64,000 nt of DNA from RYN-230 sp963718305. GTDB lineage: Bacteria > Actinomycetota > Actinomycetes > Streptosporangiales > Streptosporangiaceae. Where the stretch lies: positions 186,001 to 250,000 of the forward strand of contig CAVQZG010000009.1 of NCBI GenBank assembly GCA_963718305.1, given 5' to 3'. Each line of letters starts with the position of its first letter. Positions within the stretch are counted from its first letter, which is position 1. Positions 44,311 to 52,493 of this stretch are shown one piece after another. The position numbers and the translations under genes are program-made. The notes beneath the pieces are model-generated. The model saw only the letters and a program-made list of their open reading frames with translations, ran no database searches and was not told the DNA's origin.

Positions 44311-45159
44311 ATGCGTATTAACACGGAATCCGGCTCGCTAGCTGCCCGGGTCCTCCCTGGGCCGCCTCATGTGGCCGTCCTGTGGCCCAGCATGTTCACC
44401 GATTCGCGGAGCTGGGAGCGCGTGGTGGACGACCTTCGCCAGAAACGCACCTTGGTGCTGATCGACGGGTGGTCCTTCGGGGCGAGCGCAGATCTCGACA
44501 GCGTGGTGGACAAGTTCAACGACCGCTGCGTGCAGGGAGCCGTCGCGGCCATCTCGCAGGTTCAGAACGAGCTGGCCGTGGGTCCCGTCGACTGGCTGGG
44601 CAGCGCGTGGGGTGGCCACGTGGGGTTGCAGCTGGCCGCAACCCGACCGGAGCTGGTGCGCAGCCTGATCACAGTGAGCACGCCCATCCGGGCAGCGAGC
44701 CCGTCGATGCGGCGGCAGGTGAGAATGCTGCTCCCCGTCTACCGCGCCATCGGGATGCGCGGGCCGGTACGCCAAGGGCTGCTCGACGGGATGCTCACCG
44801 ATCTCACGCGGCGCACTGACCCCGAAGCCGTCGACGCGCTCGTTGCCCCCATGTCCCGGGCCAACCGGGCGGCCATCGCGCGGACCGTCCATTCTGCCGT
44901 CCTCAACCGGACGGACCTGGCCTGGGCCGCCGCACGCGTCAGGTGCCCCACCCTGATGATTGCCACCGACGACCGTGGTGAGTGGAGTCCCTCTGAGTGC
45001 GCTGAGGCCACGGCCGCGATGAAGGATGCCCGCTCAGCGGTCCTCACGGGATCACGCGCCCTCCCCTCGCTCGAATGTCCCACCGAACTCGCTGCCCTTG
45101 TTACTGACTTCTGGGCCGGGCACGCAGCCCTCAAGAGCACCCCGCCGGCCGTCGTCTAG
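44311..45159 (+). CDS. Alpha/beta-hydrolase fold protein lacking catalytic residues (pseudoenzyme)
   Basis: 282 residues from the ATG at 44311. The fold is recognisable: VVDDLRQKRTLVLIDGWSFG, WLGSAWGGHVGLQLAATRPELV, VRCPTLMIATDDRGEWSP. At the nucleophile elbow, where G-x-S-x-G is expected, the sequence is G97-S98-A99-W100-G101, so the Ser is Ala. Near the C-terminus the catalytic His region (usually GHxxxxE) reads GSRALPSLECP with no His. The protein therefore probably binds rather than cleaves a ligand. It is divergent from the TetR gene, whose operator sits at its start, so it may be a ligand sink or co-sensor. An ordinary hydrolase using another Ser is the alternative. Confidence 0.75.
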   Translation: MRINTESGSLAARVLPGPPHVAVLWPSMFTDSRSWERVVDDLRQKRTLVLIDGWSFGASADLDSVVDKFNDRCVQGAVAAISQVQNELAVGPVDWLGSAWGGHVGLQLAATRPELVRSLITVSTPIRAASPSMRRQVRMLLPVYRAIGMRGPVRQGLLDGMLTDLTRRTDPEAVDALVAPMSRANRAAIARTVHSAVLNRTDLAWAAARVRCPTLMIATDDRGEWSPSECAEATAAMKDARSAVLTGSRALPSLECPTELAALVTDFWAGHAALKSTPPAVV

Positions 45160-45248
45160 ACCCCTGGAAGTGCTGGCATCGACGTCGTCAGCCGCTCTGA
45201 CCGTCGGCAGGCCATCCAACTCGCAGCTGCGCAGCCGCGCATGCATTC

Positions 45249-46097
45249 TCAGGCGGGTTTCAGCGGAGTCGGATCATGGCGCGTCCATGGCGCGGTGGCA
45301 GCCAACTGCTGGGCGAACTGCTGGGGCCGGGCAAGATGCGGAAAGTGCCCGCTACGTGGCCAGACATCGATCACGGCTGCTGGCAGCTGTTCTCCTAGCC
45401 ACTGCCGGTACTCGGGTGCAGGCTCGCCGCCGGCGATATGAACGTAAGGCATACCCGCAATCCGCAGGGTCGCCGTCGCATCAGTTATCAGGCCGGTGAG
45501 CTCGGCGACCGGCGAGTCGAGTATCTGGTGCCAGTAGCCCAGTACGACCTGCTGGCGGGGTCGGCAGGTGGAACGGACCAGCTCCTGCGCGTCGGCTGGG
45601 AGAAAGTCGGTGTGGAAGCTTTCATAGAACATCTGCCAGACAGCCGGGAACTCGGGCCCGCGAAGGCGGTCGGCGAGGGACCGCACGAATTTGGCGAACG
45701 GGGCGACATCGAGGGGCTGGTCGACATTGATGACGCCACAGGTGGGGTGCCGCGTCGCGTACATCGTCGCGGCGAGGGCACCAGCGGAGTGGCCAACGAT
45801 GACGGGCGCTGCCAGCCCGGCCTCCTGGACCACCCGGTTGAGCTGGTCGGGGACCTCATCTAGTTCATACGACGGCTGTTCGGGCGACTGCCCGTGCCCA
45901 GGCAGATCGATAGCCAGGATCCGGCGCCCTGGGTCGATGCGCTCCAGATCGGCCACGATTGGCCGCCAGATGCTCCGGTCGAAGGTCATGCCGTGCAGCA
46001 GGACCAGCGGGGGGCGATGATCATCGTGGCCATAGTCGTCGGCTGCGAGACCGCCGACCCACGTGGCGGCGGGCTTACGGGTGTGGATGGTATGCAT
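45249..46097 (-). CDS. Alpha/beta hydrolase
   Basis: 282 residues from the ATG at 46095-46097, with GGAGGAG directly upstream; 30 further codons in frame are ignored. It is intact where the preceding hydrolase is not: LVLLHGMTFDRSIW, LAIDLPGHGQSP, the nucleophile elbow IVGHSAGALAA and the catalytic His in SGHFPHLARP. It is a cytoplasmic esterase, lactonase or haloperoxidase-like enzyme; the substrate is unknown. It converges with the pseudoenzyme gene, leaving about 90 bases between their stops. Confidence 0.87.
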   Translation of the reverse strand: MHTIHTRKPAATWVGGLAADDYGHDDHRPPLVLLHGMTFDRSIWRPIVADLERIDPGRRILAIDLPGHGQSPEQPSYELDEVPDQLNRVVQEAGLAAPVIVGHSAGALAATMYATRHPTCGVINVDQPLDVAPFAKFVRSLADRLRGPEFPAVWQMFYESFHTDFLPADAQELVRSTCRPRQQVVLGYWHQILDSPVAELTGLITDATATLRIAGMPYVHIAGGEPAPEYRQWLGEQLPAAVIDVWPRSGHFPHLARPQQFAQQLAATAPWTRHDPTPLKPA

Positions 46098-46161
46098 GCG
46101 CTCCTCCTGGAAATTGCTGTCATCCAGGAGGCGTAAACCGATGGCGAACGATTCGTTCGCC

Positions 46162-47697
46162 TCAGACATGCCAGCGTGACGGGCCACCGTCGGCCGGCTG
46201 ATATCGGCAGAACTGTCCGGTGTGGACTGAGGCTGCTAGATACGCACCGGCAGCCGGGGCGGTGGCCGTGATCCGGCCGATCGCAGCGCGCAAAGTCCGG
46301 GTGACATTGACCCGGGCTCGTTCGTCCTCGGCGGAGACCCGCCGTACCCGCCCGCTGAAGCCGGTTGCGCGGGCAAGCTCTCCGAGGATGGCCTGGCGCT
46401 CGGCTTCCGCGTGGCCAGAGCGTGCGCTGTCGCCGACCTGGTCCGCGTCATCGAGCTCAGCCTCCAGCCAGATCAGGCGTCGCCGGTAGGCGTCCTGGGC
46501 GGTCACATCAAGCGCTGGCTGCGCCCCGACGTGGCCGCGCAGTCCAGTACCGCCGCCGGCCAGGTCCAGTGACGCGATCTCGCGGCCGGGCGCGGCGAGC
46601 AGGGCCCGCAGGTAGTGCAAGCCGCGGCTGTCGCGAAGCCGGGCATGTTCACGGCCAGCGGCCAGCAGCCAGTCCGGGCCGTCCCGGCGCAGCGTCCACT
46701 CATCGGCCGGAACTGACAGGGTTGCGAGCAGCCCGGCCATGCCCAGGCGCAGCGCGATGTCGCGGGCGTTGCGGCGACATTCGGCGGCGCGCTCGGCGCT
46801 GCCGTCGCCGGCGCGCCGGGCGTGCGCGTCGGCGAGCGCGGCCAGGGTGTGCGCCAGCCACGGCAGCGCGCCGATCTCCCTCTCCAGCGCAGCCGCGTCC
46901 TCCAGCAGATCGACCGCGTCATCGAGCTTGCCGAGCTGGCCAGCGAGAAGGCCGAGATAGTGCGTGACGGGGCCGGTGGTCGTGTTCGCGCCTGCCCAGA
47001 CGACCAGCCTGCCCCGGTAGCCGGCGAGCGCTGTATACAGCTGCGCCGCGGCAGCAGCGTTTCCCGTGGCGGCGGCCACAGTGGCGAGGTCCGTGGCTGC
47101 CGCAAGCCAGCGTGGCCCCGAGCCTCCTAGCAGACGGGGCAGGGCGTGCCGCAACTCGAGGCCGGCCTCATCGGTACGCCCCAGCGACAGCAGGACCCGT
47201 GCCGTTGTGGCGTCGTAAAAATGGCCCGGGATCCGGCGGGCGAATGCGCGGAGCTGGGCGACTGAGTGCTCGCCGCTGGTGGGATCGCCACGCAGCAAGG
47301 CAATTGTCCCGCGCAGCGTGCCGGTCAGCCGTTCGGTGTCCGGCAGCGCTAGCTGCCGTCCCCGCTCGGCGACGTCATCAATCAGCTGCTGGGCTTCGTC
47401 GAAGCGGCCCTGCTGCGTAGCGAGCATGGCATGCCGCGCTGCAACCATGACGAGGGCCGCCGCGTCGGCGTCGGCCCGCGCTTCCCGTTCGAACGCGGCC
47501 AGGGCCGATTCCGCATCGCCCACCCGGCCGAGCTCCATGAGTGCCACGAATCGCCAGAACAGGCCGCGCCGCTCCCGCTCCCGATCGGCTGAAGCCCGCG
47601 CGAGGTCGACGATCTCAGCGGCGGCAGCCAGCCGGTCATCGGCGCCGGCGGGATCCCACAGCGCGTGCAGCCGGGCGTCGAGCACCTCAGCCAGCAC
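46162..47697 (-). CDS. Helical-repeat and C-terminal domain of a large signalling ATPase (rest of split gene)
   Basis: At least 511 residues from a GTG at 47695-47697, but the frame is open and typical back to about 47840 (PEIRARLLARLAQALLGDAA, RSGDPSVLAEVLDARLHALW), so this start is not natural. Residues 1-330 are TPR-like helix pairs (GRFDEAQQLIDDVAERGRQL). The end holds the conserved tail of actinomycete cyclase-like ATPases: YRRRLIWLEAELDDADQVGD, ARATGFSGRVRR, ERARVNVTRTLRAAIGRI and HTGQFCRYQP. This tail looks like a winged-helix effector domain in place of a LuxR helix-turn-helix. Together with 47822-48553 it makes one STAND-like protein of about 800 residues. Confidence 0.75.
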   Translation of the reverse strand: MLAEVLDARLHALWDPAGADDRLAAAAEIVDLARASADRERERRGLFWRFVALMELGRVGDAESALAAFEREARADADAAALVMVAARHAMLATQQGRFDEAQQLIDDVAERGRQLALPDTERLTGTLRGTIALLRGDPTSGEHSVAQLRAFARRIPGHFYDATTARVLLSLGRTDEAGLELRHALPRLLGGSGPRWLAAATDLATVAAATGNAAAAAQLYTALAGYRGRLVVWAGANTTTGPVTHYLGLLAGQLGKLDDAVDLLEDAAALEREIGALPWLAHTLAALADAHARRAGDGSAERAAECRRNARDIALRLGMAGLLATLSVPADEWTLRRDGPDWLLAAGREHARLRDSRGLHYLRALLAAPGREIASLDLAGGGTGLRGHVGAQPALDVTAQDAYRRRLIWLEAELDDADQVGDSARSGHAEAERQAILGELARATGFSGRVRRVSAEDERARVNVTRTLRAAIGRITATAPAAGAYLAASVHTGQFCRYQPADGGPSRWHV

Positions 47698-47821
47698 GGA
47701 CGGATCGCCGCTGCGCCGGGCTAGCGCCAGTGCGTCGCCTACCAGCGCCCGCCGCCTGCCGGCCGCAGCCGCATCTCCGAGCAGCGCCTGGGCGAGCCGG
47801 GCCAGCAGCCGGGCCCGGATC

Positions 47822-48553
47822 TCAGGCGCTGCCGCTCTGCTGAAGCGCGGTCTCCAGCAGCCGGACCAGGCTGCTGTCGATGTCTAGGAAGCCCTCCGCC
47901 GACTCAGCCAGCAGCGCGATCTGGACTACCGGGTCGGCGTCGGGCCCGATGTCAGCCAGCGCCGCCGCCAGTGACCGAGCCGGGCCCGGCAGGCCGCGGG
48001 ACGCGACCCACAGCGCTTGTTGGGCGTCAGGGCGGTGCTCGCCGGTAATCTCGCCCACTTCGGCTGGGTTCAGCGGCCCCAGCCAAAGCTCGCGGCCAAG
48101 CCCAAGGGACACACTTGAGGTGGCCACTACCGCAGTCGGACTGGTCACCACCCGCCCGGCCAGCACAGCCAGCAGCTCAATCGCCTCCGGACCGCCGTGA
48201 TCGGCATCGTCGACCACGATCAGACGCCGCGTGCCCGAGCAGAGTGCTGCTGCCGCTGTATCAAGTTCCAGCGGCCCTGGCTCGTCGAGTAGACCGGAGA
48301 CCAGGTCGTCAGGGACGCCGGTGTCTCGCAGCAGCTGTGCCCACACCCACCGGCCCGGGCGCCCACAGACCGCCGCCGCCCGCAGCACTTCGAACCCGCG
48401 CCGCCGGCCACCCTCGACAGCTGCCTCGGCCAGCGCCGTTCGCCCTGAGCCGGCCAGTCCGGCCACCACTAGTACGCCGCCCGACTTGTTCTGGGCGCGG
48501 TCGAGCAGGTCTGCTACCTGCGCGAGTTCAGCACGCCGTCCAACCAGGGCCAC
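47822..48553 (-). CDS. AAA/STAND-type ATPase domain (front of split gene)
   Basis: 243 residues. MALVGRRAELAQVADLLDRA and the P-loop AGLAGSGRTALAEAA begin a nucleotide-binding domain; Walker B is RLIVVDDADHGG, and the sensor segment AVVATSSVSL follows. The frame stops at 47822, exactly where the next frame continues with the expected helical region, so a one-base slip near 47825-47840 separates the parts. STAND ATPases switch on ligand binding and relay to an effector domain. The gene has no obvious regulator next to it and reads alone. Confidence 0.8.
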   Translation of the reverse strand: MALVGRRAELAQVADLLDRAQNKSGGVLVVAGLAGSGRTALAEAAVEGGRRRGFEVLRAAAVCGRPGRWVWAQLLRDTGVPDDLVSGLLDEPGPLELDTAAAALCSGTRRLIVVDDADHGGPEAIELLAVLAGRVVTSPTAVVATSSVSLGLGRELWLGPLNPAEVGEITGEHRPDAQQALWVASRGLPGPARSLAAALADIGPDADPVVQIALLAESAEGFLDIDSSLVRLLETALQQSGSA

Positions 48554-48743
48554 CGCTGCACACTATTTCGTCCGCGCCAAGCGTGCCAGGCGGCGCACCT
48601 CCCCATCTGCTGGCGGTCGTCTCGTACTGCGCCTCCTACCGCTACGTCAACCTGCCCGCTGGACCGCCGAACCGGCCGGCCCCATCACACAGCTGGGTAG
48701 TACCGTTTGCCCCTCACCGGCCTGTGCGGAAGGGGACTGACGG

Positions 48744-49388
48744 GTGTCCGAGGACGAACGAGGGTTCGAGTCGCGCGCGACCGACCGCCTGGTCGCTTTT
48801 TCGGACGCGGTGGTCGCCATCGCGATCACCTTGCTCGCTCTCGACCTGCCCGTGCCCACCGGGCTCACCATGAAGAGCTTCTTGCACTCGGTAGGGCACA
48901 ACATCGACCACTACGTGGCGTTCCTGATCAGCTTCGTGGTGATCGCTGCGGCCTGGCGGCGCTATCACGGCGTCTTCCGGTACGTCGAACGGGTCGACGC
49001 GCAGGTGCGGAACTACAACGTGCTGTGGCTGCTGATGATCATTCTGACTCCGTTCGCGACCAGGCTGCTCACCAGTCCCGGGCAGAGCTCCCCCGGTCCG
49101 CGCTCCTTGCAGTTCGGGTTCTACGCCCTGCTGCAGGTGCTGTCTTCGGCGGCGCTGCTCCTGACCGTGCACCATGTCTCCGCACGCGGACTACAGGCGC
49201 CGGACACCCCGCCGCTGGCCGACACCCATAGCGACTGGGAGGCCTACGGTGTGATGCTCGGTTTCGGGGCGTCCATCCCGCTCTTCTTCGTCACCACCAA
49301 CGCGTGGGTGATCTGGATCGTTGTCCCGGTGCTGGTGGGACAGCTAGGCAACCGGCGTCGCAAACGAAGCGGTCAGGCGAGCACCTGA
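48744..49388 (+). CDS. TMEM175-family potassium channel-like protein
   Basis: 214 residues, GTG start with GGAAGGGGA upstream. Six hydrophobic helices are expected. The first carries the family selectivity motif FSDAVVAIAITLLALDLPVP (FSDxxxxIxxTLL), which lines the pore in bacterial TMEM175 channels. Next come IDHYVAFLISFVVIAAAWRRYHGVF and VRNYNVLWLLMIILTPFATRLL. It would leak potassium across the cytoplasmic membrane. No neighbour suggests a specific role. Confidence 0.9.
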   Translation: MSEDERGFESRATDRLVAFSDAVVAIAITLLALDLPVPTGLTMKSFLHSVGHNIDHYVAFLISFVVIAAAWRRYHGVFRYVERVDAQVRNYNVLWLLMIILTPFATRLLTSPGQSSPGPRSLQFGFYALLQVLSSAALLLTVHHVSARGLQAPDTPPLADTHSDWEAYGVMLGFGASIPLFFVTTNAWVIWIVVPVLVGQLGNRRRKRSGQAST

Positions 49389-49401
49389 GGCCAGCTGACC
49401 G

Positions 49402-50166
49402 CTACTTACCATGCGGGTCGGCCGCGTTCAGCGTCGCCACGACCTGGTCGTAGTCGCCGCGGGCCTCGCCGTAGCGCAGGAACTTGACCCGCTCGACCTG
49501 GATCTCCTGCGCGCCGGGCTGCGCCTGGAGCAGCGCGACGGCCTCGTCCACGTAGTCGTCGAGCGGCATGGCGAACTCGCTGTCCTCCTGGCCGGGCAGC
49601 AGGGCGGTGCGGACGGACGGCGGCACCAGCTCCACGACCTTCACGGTCGTGCCGGCGTACTGCAGCCGGATCGACTCGCTGAGCATGTGGATGGCGGCCT
49701 TCGACGCGTTATAGCTGGGGGTGGCCCGCAGCGGCGTGAACGCCAGGCCTGAGGACACGGTGATGATCGTGGCGTCCGGCTGCTCCTGCAGGTGCTGGAT
49801 GAAGGCGGCGATCAGGCGGATCGGCCCCAGCACGTTGGTCGTCACGGTGGCCTCGGCCGAGGCCAGGAACGACTCGGGCTGGCGCCAGTCCTCGACCCGC
49901 ATGATGCCGGCCATCGTGACCAGGACGTTGAGGTCCGGGTGCCTGGCCAGCACTTCCTTCGCGGCGGACTCGATGCTGGCCGCATCCGTCGTGTCGATCC
50001 GCACGGTGTCGAGGCCAGGGTGGCTGGCGGCGATCTGGTCGAGCAGGTCGGCGCGCCGCCCGCCGACGATGACGGTGTTGCCGGCGGCCTGGAGCCTGAG
50101 GGCCAGGGCGAGACCGATGCCGCTCGTGGAGCCGGGGATGAAGACGGTGTTTCCGGAGATGTTCAT
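49402..50166 (-). CDS. Short-chain dehydrogenase/reductase
   Basis: 254 residues from the ATG at 50164-50166. The NAD(P) motif is FIPGSTSGIGLALAL, the NAG-like strand is VTMAGIM (the family's NNAG, here TMAG), and the catalytic Ser and YxxxK are in ITVSSGLAFTPL and SYNASKAAIHML. It resembles DltE-type oxidoreductases as I recall them. The GRRADLLDQI segment with Arg after strand 2 favours NADPH. The substrate is unknown. It is divergent from an XRE regulator gene over 100 bases, a frequent SDR/XRE pairing in actinomycetes in which the regulator controls the reductase. Confidence 0.9.
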   Translation of the reverse strand: MNISGNTVFIPGSTSGIGLALALRLQAAGNTVIVGGRRADLLDQIAASHPGLDTVRIDTTDAASIESAAKEVLARHPDLNVLVTMAGIMRVEDWRQPESFLASAEATVTTNVLGPIRLIAAFIQHLQEQPDATIITVSSGLAFTPLRATPSYNASKAAIHMLSESIRLQYAGTTVKVVELVPPSVRTALLPGQEDSEFAMPLDDYVDEAVALLQAQPGAQEIQVERVKFLRYGEARGDYDQVVATLNAADPHGK

Positions 50167-50266
50167 GCTTTTGAGTGTTGCCGGTCGGTCGCCGCGGGGG
50201 CAGAGACCGCTCATCGGGGGATCCGCGATCCCTGGCTGGTGCCGCGGGGATGCCGATAATGAAGGC

Positions 50267-51118
50267 ATGGACCGTGCCGCACTGGCCGACTTCCTGCGCC
50301 GCCGCCGCGAGGCGCTGCAGCCCGGGGATGTCGGGATGCCCGCCGGCCCGCGCCGCCGGACCCCGGGCCTGCGCCGCGAGGACGTTGCGGCCCTCGCGGC
50401 GATGTCGACGGACTACTACACGCGGCTCGAGCAGCAGCGGGGTCCCCAGCCGAGCGAGCAGATGCTCGCGTCGCTGGCCCGGGCGCTGCGGCTGACCAGC
50501 GACGAGCGTGACTACCTGTTCCAGCTGGCCGGGCACAACCCGCCGGCCCCTGTGTCGGCGGCGACGCATGTCGCTCCGGCGCTGCTGCGCGTGCTGGACC
50601 GCCTGCACGACACCCCGGCGCTCATCCTGTCCAGCCTGGGCGAGACGCTCATCCAGAACCGGATGGCCGAGGCCCTGTTCGGCGCGGCCTCGGGCTACAC
50701 GGGCCTGGCCCGCAGCGGGATCTACCGCTGGTTCACCGATCCTTCGGAACGGCTGATCTACCCCGAGGACGATCGCGACCGGCAGAGCCGCGCCCAGGTC
50801 GCGAACTTGCGCGCCGCCTACGGGGCGATGGGACCGCGGTCGCGGGCCGGCGAGCTCGTGGCGGGCCTGCAGAAGGTGAGTCCCGAGTTCGCGGCCCTGT
50901 GGGAACGGCATGAGGTCGCCAGGCGGTTCGAGGACCACAAGACGCTCATTCATCCCGAGCTGGGCGCGATCGAGCTGGACTGCCAGGTGCTGTTCACCGA
51001 AGATCAGTCGCAGGCGCTGCTGGTGCTCACCGCGCCACCGCGCACCGAGGGCTACGAGAAGTTGCAGCTACTGGCCGTGCTGGGGCACGAGCACTTCGCC
51101 GGGGCCGGGCGGGACTAG
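50267..51118 (+). CDS. XRE-family regulator with MmyB-like ligand domain
   Basis: 283 residues from the ATG at 50267 (MDRAALADFLRRRREALQPG); the frame upstream overlaps the SDR gene and is not used. The helix-turn-helix is at about 5-80 (RRTPGLRREDVAALAAMSTDYYTRLEQ). The C-terminal MmyB-like domain (about 105-275) contains ILSSLGETLIQNRMAEALFG, IYRWFTDPSERLIYP and HPELGAIELDCQVLFTEDQ, a PAS-like pocket that binds fatty acids in related proteins. It probably controls the divergent SDR gene. Confidence 0.9.
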   Translation: MDRAALADFLRRRREALQPGDVGMPAGPRRRTPGLRREDVAALAAMSTDYYTRLEQQRGPQPSEQMLASLARALRLTSDERDYLFQLAGHNPPAPVSAATHVAPALLRVLDRLHDTPALILSSLGETLIQNRMAEALFGAASGYTGLARSGIYRWFTDPSERLIYPEDDRDRQSRAQVANLRAAYGAMGPRSRAGELVAGLQKVSPEFAALWERHEVARRFEDHKTLIHPELGAIELDCQVLFTEDQSQALLVLTAPPRTEGYEKLQLLAVLGHEHFAGAGRD

Positions 51119-51147
51119 CGCCGGCCGGAGAACGGGTCTCAGGGATC

Positions 51148-52128
51148 TCAGGGGAGATAGCCGTGCTCTCGCCAGACCGCGGCGGCGCGCGGGTGCATGG
51201 GGACGTCCTGGGGGGTGGCCGGCGATTCGTGCACCATGCGCTGGAGCGGCAGTGGCGGCTGGTGGACGCCGCCGATGTCCCACGGGATGTGCTCGCGCCG
51301 GCTGACCAGGGCCTGGCAGAAGTGCCCGACGAGGGCGTCGGGCGTGTCGGTGCGGCAGTAGATGGGCCATCCGCTGTAGTCGACGGTCGCGACGTCGCCG
51401 GCCAGGGAGGGGTAGCGGGATTTCTCGATAAGCCCCCGGCGGAAGCCCTGGTCCTGCAGGACCTCCAGCCGATCGAAGCTGAGCGGCAGGAAGCGGGCCC
51501 CGACCGCGGCCAGCTGATCTGCCCACAAGATGACGCCCTCGTCGAAGATGGCGTCGAGCTCGCCTCGCTCGAGCCGTCCCATCCGGGACGGATGGTTGGG
51601 CATGGGCTGGTCGAAGCTGATCTCGCCGCCCCAGGCCCGGATGTCGTCGAGGCTGAAGCCGTGCGCGCGCAGCACCACGTCGACCATGATCGGCGTGCAC
51701 GCGTCGATGGAGCCGCGGGTCGACACCCGCAACGGGTACCGGGCCTCGCCGATTTCGTCGAGGCTGGTGAACCCGAGCCGGTCGGTTACCGCGAACCCCA
51801 GCTGGTCATCGTGGGGGAGTACGGCGATCGTCGCGACCTCCCGCGGGCTGTCGAACGCGCCCGTGCCGCGGTGCGCCATGGTCAGCAGGGCCGCCGGGTT
51901 AAGAGTCGAGATGTCGACCCGGCGCGCGTGGACCTCCTCGATGACATCGGGGTGGTTGGCGCCGTAGAAGCTGAAGCGCCCGGGCCCGGTGTGGCTCTCC
52001 ATCACGACGGACACGGCCCGGTAGGACCAGTCCTCGGCCAGCATGATCTCGCGGGCCGCCTCCAGGAACAGGATCGGCCGCAGGTTCGTCGGGTCCACCG
52101 GAGCTACCGGGCGGAATGGCTCGGCCAT
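51148..52128 (-). CDS. TAXI/NMT1-like substrate-binding protein without signal peptide
   Basis: 326 residues. The two-lobed type II binding-protein fold is suggested by REIMLAEDWSYRAVSVVMES, DVIEEVHARRVDISTLNPAAL (first lobe), RLERGELDAIFDEGVILWAD and the C-terminal DVPMHPRAAAVWREHGYLP, which mirrors the end of TAXI-family TRAP proteins. There is no signal peptide or lipobox, and no TRAP or ABC permease is near, so it may act in the cytoplasm as an enzyme or sensor. Its promoter region contains TATATATA and a 14-base palindrome. Confidence 0.65.
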   Translation of the reverse strand: MAEPFRPVAPVDPTNLRPILFLEAAREIMLAEDWSYRAVSVVMESHTGPGRFSFYGANHPDVIEEVHARRVDISTLNPAALLTMAHRGTGAFDSPREVATIAVLPHDDQLGFAVTDRLGFTSLDEIGEARYPLRVSTRGSIDACTPIMVDVVLRAHGFSLDDIRAWGGEISFDQPMPNHPSRMGRLERGELDAIFDEGVILWADQLAAVGARFLPLSFDRLEVLQDQGFRRGLIEKSRYPSLAGDVATVDYSGWPIYCRTDTPDALVGHFCQALVSRREHIPWDIGGVHQPPLPLQRMVHESPATPQDVPMHPRAAAVWREHGYLP

Positions 52129-52453
52129 GGTTCTCCTCTTTATCCGGCCTGGCTCTGCGGCCAGGCGGTAAAAACGGCTCGCAGCTTACGTCCGGCGCCG
52201 GACACTGTCTTATATATATGGCGTTCCGGTGGAGCCGGCGGGGTCCCCGGGCGGCGGCTAATTCGGAGCGCGGCCGCCCGCGGGGACGCATGGGTGCGGC
52301 CTTCCCGGGCAGCCGTCCGGCGTCGGCGAGCGCGCGGCGCAGCAGGAACTCGATCTGGGCGTTGGTGCTGCGCAACTCGTCCCCGGCCCACCGGGCCAGG
52401 GCGTCATGCACCGCCGGGTCCAGCCGCAGCAGCACGCTCTTACGCTCGCTCAC
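51899..52453 (-). CDS. Ribbon-helix-helix (Arc-like) protein; C-terminal extent doubtful
   Basis: From the GTG at 52451-52453 the first 45 residues form a clear ribbon-helix-helix: RKSVLLRLDPAVHDALARWA, then DELRSTNAQIEFLLRRALAD, followed by a basic RPRGRPR tail. Family members are 55-70 residues long. Here the frame stays open to 51899, crossing an AT-rich promoter-like stretch (ATATATA read as Ile-Tyr-Ile) and the start of the TAXI-like gene, so the real protein almost surely ends near 52258. A one-base slip would give a TAG there. It sits 40 bases after the SPFH gene and probably shares its transcript. It could be a transcription factor or antitoxin; no toxin gene is adjacent. Confidence 0.55.
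   Translation of the reverse strand: MSERKSVLLRLDPAVHDALARWAGDELRSTNAQIEFLLRRALADAGRLPGKAAPMRPRGRPRSELAAARGPRRLHRNAIYIRQCPAPDVSCEPFLPPGRRARPDKEENHGRAIPPGSSGGPDEPAADPVPGGGPRDHAGRGLVLPGRVRRDGEPHRARALQLLRRQPPRCHRGGPRAPGRHLDS
52190..52203. promoter_or_regulatory. 14-base perfect palindrome in the TAXI-like gene promoter
   Basis: GTCCGGCGCCGGAC lies 62 bases upstream of the 52128 start. TATATATA follows at 52211-52218, upstream on the same strand and in the range of a -10 element. RHH proteins bind short dyads like this, and one is encoded just upstream. Confidence 0.45.
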
Positions 52454-52493
52454 CACACCACCACGCTTGCCATCAGCGTTATTGTGCCCGCGA

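Noticed and set aside
51899..52225. C-terminal extension of the ribbon-helix-helix frame as a real domain
   Set aside because: It crosses an AT-rich promoter-like stretch and the out-of-phase start of the TAXI-like gene; kept in the coordinates only because no earlier stop exists in frame.
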